Assembly: GCF_000002235.5 (NCBI RefSeq) | Contig: NW_022145610.1 | Span: 30,706,306-30,770,305 of the forward strand | Direction: 5' to 3' | Source: Strongylocentrotus purpuratus | Lineage: Eukaryota > Echinodermata > Echinoidea > Camarodonta > Strongylocentrotidae | Length of the DNA stretch: 64,000 nucleotides | In this document: in pieces, positions 34,282-44,000 of the stretch | Layout: every line of letters begins with the position of its first letter | Position numbering within the stretch: position 1 is the first letter of the stretch | Program-made: the position numbers and the translations under genes | Notes under the pieces: generated by a model | What the model was told of the DNA's origin: nothing | Databases searched by the model: none | Seen by the model: the letters and a program-made list of their open reading frames with translations, nothing else

Positions 34282-34621
34282 TTACGCGCGAAGCGCAGAA
34301 GCTTTAATGTTCATGAATTATTAGAGAAAGAAGACGATTCGTTGTACCGTTCTCGGTTGTTAATCATTGTCTGAATTCAGTTTCCATACCCCCTCCCGCG
34401 CGAAGCGCGGAAGCTTTGACGTTTCATTAAATCATTAGAGAAAGAGTACCGTTCTCGACTCTTAATCCTTGTCTGAATTAAGTCCCCCCCCCCCCCCCCT
34501 CCCTCTCCCGCGCGGAGCGCGGAAGCTTTGACATTTCATTAAATTATTAGAGAAAGAAGACGATTCATGTACCGTTCTCGATTCTTAATCATTGTCTGAA
34601 TTCAGTTTCTATACCCCCTCC
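34282..34621. repeat. Left array of a ~112 bp tandem repeat (three units)
   Basis: Units begin GCGCGAAGCGCGGAAGCTTT, continue with ATTAGAGAAAGAAGACGATT and CATTGTCTGAATTCAG, and end in a C-rich stretch. The three units start near 34285, 34397 and 34510. The same repeat with the same polarity resumes at 37895. Confidence 0.85.
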
Positions 34622-34795
34622 CAGTGGCGGATCCAGGGGGGGGGGCCAGGGGCCCGGGCCCCCCCCCCCCTTGAGAAAAAAATCATGTAAAATCACGTGA
34701 TTTTTACCTTTTTTGGGGTTGGGCCCCCCCCCCCCCTGGCGCTCAAGGGGGGGGGTGCAAATTGAAAAAAATTTGAGGATCAAAAAAAAAAAAAT
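34622..34795. mobile_element. Incomplete hAT-like end with poly(G)/poly(C) hairpin
   Basis: Begins CAGTGGCGGATCCAGGGG, the type of terminus repeated elsewhere in the window as CCCCTGGATCCGCCACTG (39853-39870). Inside are facing G and C runs and the palindrome AAATCACGTGATTT. No matching right end is found close by, so the element is partial or has been overwritten. Confidence 0.4.
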
Positions 34796-35473
34796 GTGCG
34801 TTACGCTTGTTCACTATGCGATAAGACCTATAGTCGCAAGTTCGACATGAAGAGGCACGCACAGAATGTACATCCTGATATGAAAGATCATGGGTACGAG
34901 ACTGAAAATTCCAACGCTGGTGAAGAAACTAGTGAAGATGATTACTCCGAACCACCCTCTAAAAAGCAAAGAGTTGTAGAATCTAGCGATGAATCTGAAA
35001 CAAGTGATTCAGAAAGTGAAGGAGAGGATGAATCGTCAAAGTCAGAGACACCTGACATGAAAGAACCTGAGGACAACCCTGCTTATCAAGAATGGTTAGA
35101 ACAGGCCATGACAAACACCGAGGACCTCAGGGACGAAAAATATCAAAAATATATCTCCGATGGTATGGATGAAGAAGAAGCTAAAGAAAAGGCTCACGTG
35201 AAAGTTCTATGGGCTGTCAAACGCAGCTTTTTCGATCTTTACTCCAACTTCTTGCAGCAGAATGTGTACCTTGGAAGCGCTGACATCAATGATGAAATTA
35301 TGTCTGATCTCACGGAAAAAGTAGAAAATGGCATGAATCTTCGGAAAGCCGTGAAAAGAGTCTTAGCAAGACACGGTGCACAATTCGAGGGGTTATTCCA
35401 GTATCAGGATGAGAATGAAGATGATAGTGAAGAAGAGACGGAGACGGAGGGTGCAGATGGAAGCGACAACTAA
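34796..35473 (+). CDS. C2H2 zinc-finger protein, 5' end missing, acidic
   Basis: About 225 codons to TAA. Residues 5-26 form a canonical C2H2 finger (C-S-L-C, then 12 residues, H-A-Q-N-V-H), usually a nucleic-acid-binding unit. An acidic, S/E/D-rich stretch with a basic K-K-Q-R patch follows (~36-90), then a more conserved-looking helical part (~95-200: N-P-A-Y-Q-E-W-L-E, E-E-E-A-K-E-K-A-H-V-K, F-F-D-L-Y), and a final acidic tail. The frame has no ATG ahead of the finger: it runs into a poly(A) stretch, and the first in-frame ATG would cut the finger. So the start lies upstream across an intron or is lost. I know similar finger-plus-helical proteins as dispersed copies in marine invertebrate genomes, but cannot name the family. 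Confidence 0.65.
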   Translation: MRYACSLCDKTYSRKFDMKRHAQNVHPDMKDHGYETENSNAGEETSEDDYSEPPSKKQRVVESSDESETSDSESEGEDESSKSETPDMKEPEDNPAYQEWLEQAMTNTEDLRDEKYQKYISDGMDEEEAKEKAHVKVLWAVKRSFFDLYSNFLQQNVYLGSADINDEIMSDLTEKVENGMNLRKAVKRVLARHGAQFEGLFQYQDENEDDSEEETETEGADGSDN

Positions 35474-35940
35474 GGCTTGACATCACCCTGAAAAGAACAC
35501 TTCGTAGACAACCCTAATAATAGATGACAAATTTACTCTATTTCAACATGTTGTACATCAATCGACCTTTCTGAGAAAAAAAAACACTTTCTATTGTGTT
35601 TTATGTTTTTAAAGATATTTATTTATAAACACTAATTGTTTGTTGTACAATTGTGTTAACAGTTTTTACATATTCACGATGAAGTAATACAATAATCTGA
35701 CTTGGGTCCTATTTCTCTAGTTAAAAATGTTTTGTATATTTTATCTCTGTTCCCTAGTAACATGACTAAATAGCAATTCTTATCTTTGTATTCAAATCTG
35801 GTTTTGCATAAAGTTGTCCACATTGAAACGGAAACAAATATAGTAAAATAAGTAAAATATAATTATGTACTACATAGTGTTTTATTTCATGGATGTGTGT
35901 ATTCTACGTCACAATAGTCGTACAACATACAAAGTATGTC
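35474..35940 (+). other. 3' flank of the zinc-finger ORF, AT-rich
   Basis: No ORF. The stretch from ~35636 to ~35800 is repeated, diverged, at ~36425-36590. AATAAA-like hexamers are not clear near the stop codon; ATTTATAAACACTAATTG follows at ~35620. Confidence 0.5.
35636..35800. repeat. Direct repeat, first copy (~165 bp)
   Basis: About 90% like 36425-36590 in the same orientation; shared blocks include TTTCTCTAGTTAAAAATGTT and TATTTTATCTCTGTTC. The pair brackets the ~27 bp minisatellite at 35943-36245. Confidence 0.8.
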
Positions 35941-35942
35941 CA

Positions 35943-36245
35943 GAATGAATAGAGTCGAGATGTTGAAAGTATGAAATAGAGTCGAGATGGTGAAAGTATG
36001 AAATAGAGTCGAGGTGGTGAAAGTATGAAATAGAGTCGAGATGTTGAAAGTATGGAAATAGAGTCGAGATGGTGAAAGTATGGAAAGAGAGTCGAGATTA
36101 ATGAAAGTATGGAATAAAGTCGAGATGGTGAACGTGTGATATAGAGTCGAAATGGTGAAAGTGTGAAATAGAGTCGAGATGTTGAAAGTATGGAAATAGA
36201 GTCGAGATTGAAATAGAGTCGAGATGGTGAACGTATGAAATAGAT
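35943..36245. repeat. ~27-29 bp minisatellite
   Basis: About eleven copies of gagtcgagatggtgaaagta with tails of TGAAATA or TGGAAATA. The minus-strand ORF across it (F-H-T-F-T-I-S-T-L) is only the repeat read in frame. Confidence 0.9.
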
Positions 36246-36424
36246 TTACGGAGTTCATAATAGAGTGTTAAACCTCAACAGGATAGTGGGTGCTCTAGAA
36301 AACTTGGTGATTTAGCATAGAGATGAATGATCCGTCAAATGCGTTGTGGATATAACGATACGGCGTTACGGCGTTATATACGGCGTTACGGCATGTTACG
36401 ACGCTAAACTACGGATTTACGGCG

Positions 36425-36590
36425 TGTATGTTTGCTGTACAATTGTGTTAACTTTTTGTTTACCGATGAAAAAATACAATAATGTGACTTGGGTTCTATT
36501 TCTCTAGTTAAAAATGTTTTGTATATTTTATCTCTGTTCTCTGGTAACATGACTAAATTGCAATTGTTATCTGTGTATTCAAATCTGTTT
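36425..36590. repeat. Direct repeat, second copy
   Basis: Diverged partner of 35636-35800. Just upstream is a run of short GGCGTTACGGCGTTATA repeats (36358-36400). Confidence 0.8.
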
Positions 36591-36818
36591 TGATGATGTT
36601 TTGAGAGAGTCCAAACATAGCCCTGAACTATAAGTATCAAAGTGTTGTGTGAAAGTCCAAAGAACTCGACGGAACGAACAGGGCGGAATAAAACGAGCTT
36701 CATTTGTCGAAAAGCTGTTGAGAGGTTCATAAACTCAATACACGATCAATAAGAAACACCGGTTCTATTGTTGAAAAGAGGTAATTCAAATACAAAGAAA
36801 CTAGACCTATACAAAGTC

Positions 36819-37120
36819 CAGGCGCGTACGCAGGGGGGGGGGGGGGTTTGGGGGGGGTTAAACCCCCCCCCCCCCCCTTTGGAAATTTTTTGTGTGTAAA
36901 CCCCCCTAAAAAAAACCTAAAACCCCCCCCCCCCCTTTTGGATTTTTTTATTTTATTTTTATTTTTTTTTTTTTAATTATTAAAAAAAAATAAAAAATAA
37001 AAATTATTCCCATGGCCGACCTAAAAAAGGTGACCTTACCCCCCCCCCCCCCAACGGAGCAAAATGTCAAATTTCCAAATTTCGAGACCAAAAAAAAAAA
37101 AAAAAAGTGTCCTCTTACCC

Positions 37121-37163
<43 letters not shown>

Positions 37164-37256
37164 CTTATTCAGCGGCTGGCTGAGTCGTTGCGAAATTTTC
37201 GGACCGATTTATAAATGTTAAAACCCCCCCCTTGAAAAATCCTGCGTACGCGCCTG
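36819..37256. mobile_element. hAT-like MITE, 438 bp, perfect TIRs and 8 bp target duplication
   Basis: Terminal inverted repeats CAGGCGCGTACGCAGG (36819-36834) and its exact complement (37241-37256), flanked by the direct repeat ACAAAGTC (36811-36818 and 37257-37264). CAG ends with an 8 bp target duplication are typical of the hAT superfamily. The inside is made of long C and G runs and poly(A) and codes for nothing, so it would need a transposase from elsewhere. Confidence 0.9.
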
Positions 37257-37384
37257 ACAAAGTCAATACCTTTTATACACATAGACTGCAATACGCTTCC
37301 CCGTGTTGCCGAATACACGTTCCTTTATTTAGTTGATCGAACAATAGATATTGATCCAAACTACAACGGCGTTGTAAACGTTCC

Positions 37385-37830
37385 TTAAAGTAAACACAAA
37401 TTATCCCGTAGAAAGAAAGTCAAAAAGTCAAAATTACACAGGCACTCGTGTTAAAAGTCAGTTCCACAAATAAATACCTATCCACTATTCAAAACGTCAA
37501 TAATTCCTAAAGATCTTTAAGTAAAATTTAAAATGTCAAAATTCACATAGAAACACGTGTTGTAATTCACTTTTTGCTTGAAAAAAAACTAAGTCCAACA
37601 GAGAAAATCACTAAGTAAAATTCATAAAGTCACAATCCCATTGACACACGTGTTATAAGTCAGTTTTTATCGAAAAAATTTACAAGTCCAAAATGACAAA
37701 TCCCTAATTAAATTCAAAAAGTCAGGACCTCGTCAAAACCCCAAAGACATGCGTGTTATAAGTCCGTTTTTTCTCGAAAATAGACTATGTCAAAGTTAAT
37801 GTACACGAGTCAATTAGAAATAGTATAAGT
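37385..37830. repeat. Degenerate ~110 bp tandem repeat (four units)
   Basis: Four diverged units, each with AAAAGTCA, CACACGTGTTATAAGTCAG-like and TCGAAAA elements. CACGTG-type palindromes recur at 37560 and 37645. They lie between the MITE and the right array of the ~112 bp repeat. Confidence 0.65.
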
Positions 37831-37894
37831 ACGAAAAAATTCGTGTACAAAACCTATGGCCGTCCCGGTACTCACTGCTATAACTACTCTCGAT

Positions 37895-38680
37895 ACTTAA
37901 TCATTGTCTGAATTCAGTTTCCATACCCCCTCCAGCGCGAAGCGCGGAAGCTTTGACGTTTCATTAAATCATTAGAGAAAGAGTAACGTTCTCGACTCTT
38001 AAACCTTGTCTGAATTGAGTTCCCCCCTCTCTCTCGCGCGAAGCGCAGAAGCTTTGACGTTTCATTAAATTATTAGAGAAAGAAGACGATTCGTTGTTCT
38101 GTTCTCGGTTCTTTATCGTTGTCTGAATTTAGTTCCCCCCCTCCGCGCAAAGCGCGGAAGCTTTGACGTTTAATTGAATTATTAGAGAAAGAAGATGATT
38201 TGTTGTACCATTCTCGACTCTTATTCCTTGTCTGAATTCATTTTTCCCCCTCCCGCGCGAAGCGCGGAAGCTTTGACCTTTCATAGATTAATGAAATTAT
38301 TAGAGAAAGAAGATAATTCGTTGTTCCATTCTCGACCCTCAATCCTTCTCTGAATTCAGATTACCCCCTCTAGCGCAAAGCGCAGAAGCTTAACGTTTCA
38401 TTAAATTATTAGAGAAAGAAGACGATTCGTTGTACCGTTCTCGATTCTTATCATTCTTATCCTTGTCTGAATTGAGTCCCCCCCCCCCCTCTCCCTCGCG
38501 AAGCGCGGAAGCTTTGACGTTTCATTGAATTATTAGAGAAAGAAGATGATTCGTTGTTTCATTCTCGACTCTAAATCCTTGTCTGAATTCAGTTTTCCTC
38601 CCCCCGCGCGTAGCGCGTAAGCTTCTGACGCTTCATTAAATTATGAGAGAAAGAAGATGATTTGTTGTCCCGTTTTAGAC
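37895..38680. repeat. Right array of the ~112 bp tandem repeat (about seven units)
   Basis: Same repeat and orientation as at 34282-34621, starting mid-unit at CTCTCGATACTTAATCATTG. Unit heads (GCGCGAAGCGCGGAAGC and variants) lie near 37934, 38035, 38146, 38256, 38371, 38497 and 38605. The distance between arrays is filled by the zinc-finger ORF, the minisatellite and the MITE. Confidence 0.85.
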
Positions 38681-40332
38681 TTGTCAAAAATGTTTCTTTG
38701 TCTGCTCCTTTTTTCGTCCTATGTCCTCTTACTGCCCCTACCGCCCCTAGCTACGCATGCTTTAAAGGGAAAATGAAACAATCGTGATTGTGATAGCATA
38801 CAATTAGGTCAGTTCAACCATGAAATAATCGCGACCGGGAGCGTCATATCTTAGTTTTGTGTTATCGGGCGAGGGCCGGAGCGGAGCGACCAAGCGAGAT
38901 TTTGCAATGTAGAATGCTGAAATTATGCATTCTAGAAAATCCTTTAGTCCAATATTTACGTTCTTTCCGCTACATGTATATTTATTTCTAGCTGTATATC
39001 TAAATTTCCGGGGGGACGTGTCTCTCTATCGGGCCCAGGATCGCCGCCGCTGTCCATTATCACTACCTACATGAGTTCAAATATAAGCACAAGCGAGTTG
39101 GTATGAGCTGAATCCAAATGAAGGGCAAAATAAGAGTTGTGAAGCGGCCCTACCGTTAATCTAAAAATTGACTGTTTAGTATATAGCTTCTATTTGAAAG
39201 ACATCCAAAACATTGTGCCCTTTTCATTTTTTTCTTCAAAAGCAGGGGCTGTTTGTAACGTTTAACTTTGAATCCGTGGCTCGAGATTTTATGCGGCCGG
39301 CCCGGCCCCCTCTATTCAATAACGTTTCCTAAGCCTTCTGGAATGACCCCAAATCTCCCGATTACAGTTTTTCCCTTATTCGTCGTTACTGTCACTTAGC
39401 GCCATTTCCTTGTCTTTCCCCATTTCTCACCCGACTTTTCTTTTCCCCCACCCCCACCCCCCCCCCCCCCCCCCCCCCACCCCCCCCCACTCAGTATTAT
39501 CTAGGGTATGCGCATGTATGTTCCCTCTCTTAGTTTAAAAGCAACCCTTTATCTTCGGTGTGTAGAGTCAGTGCGGGCCGGCTTTGTGTGTATTACGGGC
39601 CGGACTTTGTTGCGTGAAAAGTAACCCTTTATCGGAAATTTTGGGAACACAAAATCGGTCCCTCCGACCCCGGAGTGGGAGTGAGGTGGGGGGGGGATCT
39701 TCTTCTTTTTTTTTTCTTTCTCTCTCTCTCTTTTTCTTTCTTTTCTCTTCTCTTTTCTTTTCTCTTCTCCTTTTTTCTTCTCTTCTCCTTTCTTTTTTTT
39801 TTCTCTTTTTTTTTGCGCCGCCAATAGGGGGGGCCGCGGCCGTTTCGGCCCCCCCTGGATCCGCCACTGGGACTATTGGTGCGAGACCTCTTCAGCACAG
39901 ATTGTCCGTCAGACATTTGAGGCGCGCACGGAATGTCCGACACGGACATTCTGCGCGGATAAAATCCGCACCTTTTTTGTTTTGTAATATTCTTTATTGT
40001 ATTCACTCAATAAATAATATTAATTCATACAAATTGTAATATATAACATATTGAAACCAATTACAGAGTACAAAATACAGTAATCTCAATTATATTGAAT
40101 GAATTCATATTGTTATAACCCCCCCCCCCCCCCCCCCCCCCCCCCTCTATATTGTTCTGTGTTACTAGTATCCCTATTACATATTATAATTTATAACATA
40201 TTGGAACAAAGTACAGACTACAATCAACTTAGTTATATCGAATGAATAAAGTTTGTTAAATCCCCTACCCCCGTTAAAAACAAAACCAACAACAACAAAC
40301 ACAAAAAAAAAAAAAAAAAAAAAAACAAAAAA

Positions 40333-40383
<51 letters not shown>

Positions 40384-40560
40384 AATCGATCTCTAATAGT
40401 CGGACGATCGGTGCGGGTGTTACATTCTACGCGGTCACAACGGCCCCTTCTCCAGAAAAGTAATCGAGGACAACACATATTTGTTTTAATTTTTTTTTGG
40501 GGGGGGGGGCCTTAGCTGGGGGCAAAAGGTCAGATATTTTTAGTTGTGTGTCACTGATTT
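38681..40560. other. Intergenic stretch with homopolymers and a polypyrimidine tract
   Basis: No credible gene. Contents: C runs at 39448-39488, a C/T-rich tract at 39700-39816 (its complement gives K/E/R-rich spurious ORFs), the hAT-like end CCCCTGGATCCGCCACTG (39853-39870), a short inverted repeat GAATGTCCG/CGGACATTC near 39931-39951, a C run (40119-40145) and a long A run with scattered C (40299-40382). Confidence 0.6.
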
Positions 40561-41022
40561 TTTTCCGTAGAGATCAGTGTTGTGTGTGCATATGTTTCAA
40601 AGACACCGTAATTTAAATGGCAAACCACAAAAAACGGGCGCGAGATAGATCGAGAGCGCATGCAGGCTAGCTAGGCGCTAGGCGGCAGGCTTAGCTTATA
40701 GCTGCAGCACTGCACTCGGCTATTTGCATGCACTATGCACGTTCAGCTCAGTTCCGAAACAAAACGAAACAAAACCTGATGATCGCATTGTCTATTACCC
40801 AAATAAGCACAGACCGATTTGCATAATTAGCCTGTTTACTTCATACTGAATATATAGATTTCTACAGATAAATGTATCACTGAATGCAGCAATTTTCCCG
40901 TGCTGGGTCCGGCTAGGCGTCAACAAAAACCCATTCGATCGCTCTAACTGTTAGATCTGATTGGATCTGGAGTCGGTGTACAACTTTACAAGTTACAACA
41001 AGACTGCGGGAAGGACAACGCA
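40561..41022 (+). promoter_or_regulatory. Probable promoter and 5' leader of the zinc-finger gene
   Basis: Position only: it precedes the proposed first coding exon. It is less repetitive than its surroundings and has moderate GC content. I see ATTTGCAT (40721-40728), an octamer-like box, and no convincing TATA box near the start. The transcription start is unknown. Confidence 0.3.
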
Positions 41023-41058
41023 ATGCAACGGCCACCTCACCCTTCACAAATGCAGCCG
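41023..41058 (+). CDS. Exon 1 (first coding exon)
   Basis: ATG at 41023, then 12 codons (M-Q-R-P-P-H-P-S-Q-M-Q-P) up to a strong donor GTATGT at 41059. It ends in phase 0, as exon 2 requires, and its Q/P/M composition runs on into exon 2. It is too short for an ORF search. RNA evidence would be needed to confirm it. Confidence 0.55.
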
Positions 41059-44000
41059 GTATGTCAACTTCTACTTCTAGACCTTATTAATATTCATCGA
41101 AACTCGAAAGCCTTTTCAGCAACTAAAATGGAATCATGTAATTTTGTAGTCATTTCACGCATCAGATATATCATTATGAAAATGAAAATTTAAATGTGAT
41201 GATGTGCACAGTGCAGTAGGGGCGCTGGTCCGAGAATGAGGATTGTCTTAAATTAATACTAGAGTCTAGACGACGATATCCTTGTAAACACTGAGAAATT
41301 GTGTCCTTAAAAACAAAGATCGTTCCCATTTTCGCAGACTGTTCTGCTGGGTTTTTTTTTTTTTTTGGGGGGGGGGTATACGGTACGGTTTGGCGGGACA
41401 TTTTCATAAACCGGGAAAGCGGGAGGAAGGCGTGGTGGTGGGAATCTCCCGCGACAAGCTTTTGGGGCAGCGGGAGAATGAGCGTGGTGGCGTGAGACTC
41501 CCTCCAAATGAGGGAGCTAGGGTTGACAGCCCTGCTTATCCATTTTCCTCCAAGTCTAAAAAGAAATCCGGACATTTGGTCCCAGTTTCTGAGTTTTGAG
41601 TTGACAGTGATTTGGGCTGGGAAACATTTGTACTGACGGTACCATGCCGGTGGCCGCCGCTCTCCCTGGCACGGGTAAGCGTTGGCCTGGACAATGCCAG
41701 GCGCGGGCAAAAAACAAAAACCAAAACGGCCGATTATTCGAGTACGAGGAATTGTAATCGAGTAGACTTTCTAGGTGTCAACAGTGCGAGTACTCAAGTA
41801 TTCGAGTACTCCTTAAACTCCTTAAAACAAACTTATTTCCTACTTGATACGCTATTATTTTGTTTGTTCAATGCTATGTTATGATATGTTAATTACAAGC
41901 CTTAAATTTCAATATTTTTAGGGCAAGGCCACTTTTCTGTAGGGCACATTCCTATAGTACAGCACAAATACGAAGAATTGGAAAGGGCACACAAAATCTC
42001 CTAGGCCAATGAGAGGGGCATTGAGGCCAATCAAAGGGGCAGCCAAGGCCTGACCTTGGATGACCTTAGATTAATGTAATGATATGGATATTCTCGTGTT
42101 TACGTTTTCCTCAAAGGTTCATTGACGTACATGTACAAGGCAAATTCCTGGTAGATTTCGCTAGAACTATGTTTACAAACATACATGGTGAATTCCTTGT
42201 ATGCTATTTTTAACACCTGTTCCGAGACGTTGCGCTCTTAATTTTGGCTCTACTTTTTCGGCTTGGCCGATTGGATTAGGTGTAAACGAGAACAGTAGTG
42301 AAGGTGTGTTTTTTTCATATATACATATGGTAACTAAGAATATGGTTCTGGTTTCACTCTGGCTCGCCTACATGTAGTATACATCTCTTCCAAAAATTAA
42401 GGTAAGCAGTATTTAGGGGTTTTATACTATATATGGTAACCCGAGGTTGCACCCCTTGCCTTAATGTTCATATTAGACTAAGTATTTAATAATATTTACA
42501 TTAGATAATAATTATGGCGGAAGAGTTGGTTAAAGATTTGGTAACGGGTTTTACCGAAGCTCTACAGGGTATCCGGATTACACCTACTGGTAGGACAACC
42601 GCTACGTTGGATAGATTTTCAGGGCAGGGTGGTATGTTATTAGAAGATTGGTTAGAAGAGGTGGACCTTTATTGTGAACAGTCACAAATTTCAGAGACCC
42701 AAAAGGTCAGTGTGATCAAGGCTCATTTGGAGGGGCCGGCACGTAAAGAGTTGCGATGTTATTCTGAAACACTAGATACAAATCAAATAGTTACTATTTT
42801 GCAGAACCACTTTGGTAAGAGACAGACTGTACAGTCTCTGCAACAGGCCTTTTACGATCGTAATAATATCAATCCTCATCTGTTAAAGTACAATTAAATA
42901 TTTGTAGTTCCCCTGTACGTGTGCATAGTGACAATCCTGACCAACAGTCGTTTGCAGAGCCTAGCTCTTCTGGCATATTTCCATCTTACACAAAAGATCA
43001 GTTAATCCAAATGCAGAAAGAAGACCCCGAACTGAAGTTTGTATGGGAGCGGTGGTCCCAAAATTGGGCACCCGGTGATGAATACTTCAAACATCCTTCA
43101 GAACCTGATAATGTTAAATCATGGTTGACTCATTGGTCTCGCCTTTCATTGAAAGATGGTTTGTTAGTAAGAAGAGTGCTAGACCCTGTATTTGGGGAGA
43201 TATTCCAAGTTTTACTTCCTCAATGTTTACGTAAGAATGTGTTGGTAGGATGTCATGATGAATGGGGACATCAAGGTAGAAATAGACCTATGAATTAATA
43301 AGATCTAGGGCCTTTTAGTATATATGTTGTATATGTTGGTTCCTAATTTTGATAAAGTAGGTATAGATCCAGTAGGGGAGAGTATATGTTGGTTCCTAAT
43401 TTTGATAAAGTAGGTATAGATCCAGTAGGGGAGGATGTAGCAGGGCGAGCTGGAGATGATAATGTTAATGTTCCAGGGAATCAGGATGGTGCCATCCCAA
43501 GAAGGTCGCAAAGACAAACTAAGGGTAGACATTCTAACCCTTTTAATTTACCAAAATCAGTTTTGCGCTGATTATCTACAAATTTTGAGATATTCTATGA
43601 ACAGTCGGATATTTCGTATTTTTATTGAAGGGACCGTAATATTGACGGTTAATTATCACGGTAATTAGTCGTTTACATCAAATTGGGGAGTTAATAATTT
43701 TAATTATCAAACTTTTACTGTTTTGGGGCTGGGCACCCGTCCTGATTTTATTTGGGGTCATTTATGGTTATGGTGATTTTTGCCTAATTACGTGTTGAGA
43801 TTGGTTGTATATTCCATAGGTCTGCATATTACAAATTTTTATATTTTTCCGGTTACACGTATCGTTGTCTATTCCAGTGTTCGGAGAATGTGCATGTATT
43901 ATCACTAGTATATTTCAATTTTTAAGTAATTTCTGATTACATATGGATGTTTACAAGTGGCAGGAGAAGTCCCAACAACCGGTTGGAGGAGGTCTGGGGT

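Noticed and set aside
39549..39867. K/E/R-rich minus-strand ORFs
   Set aside because: Translation of a polypyrimidine tract and of hAT-like ends; several frames are open at once.
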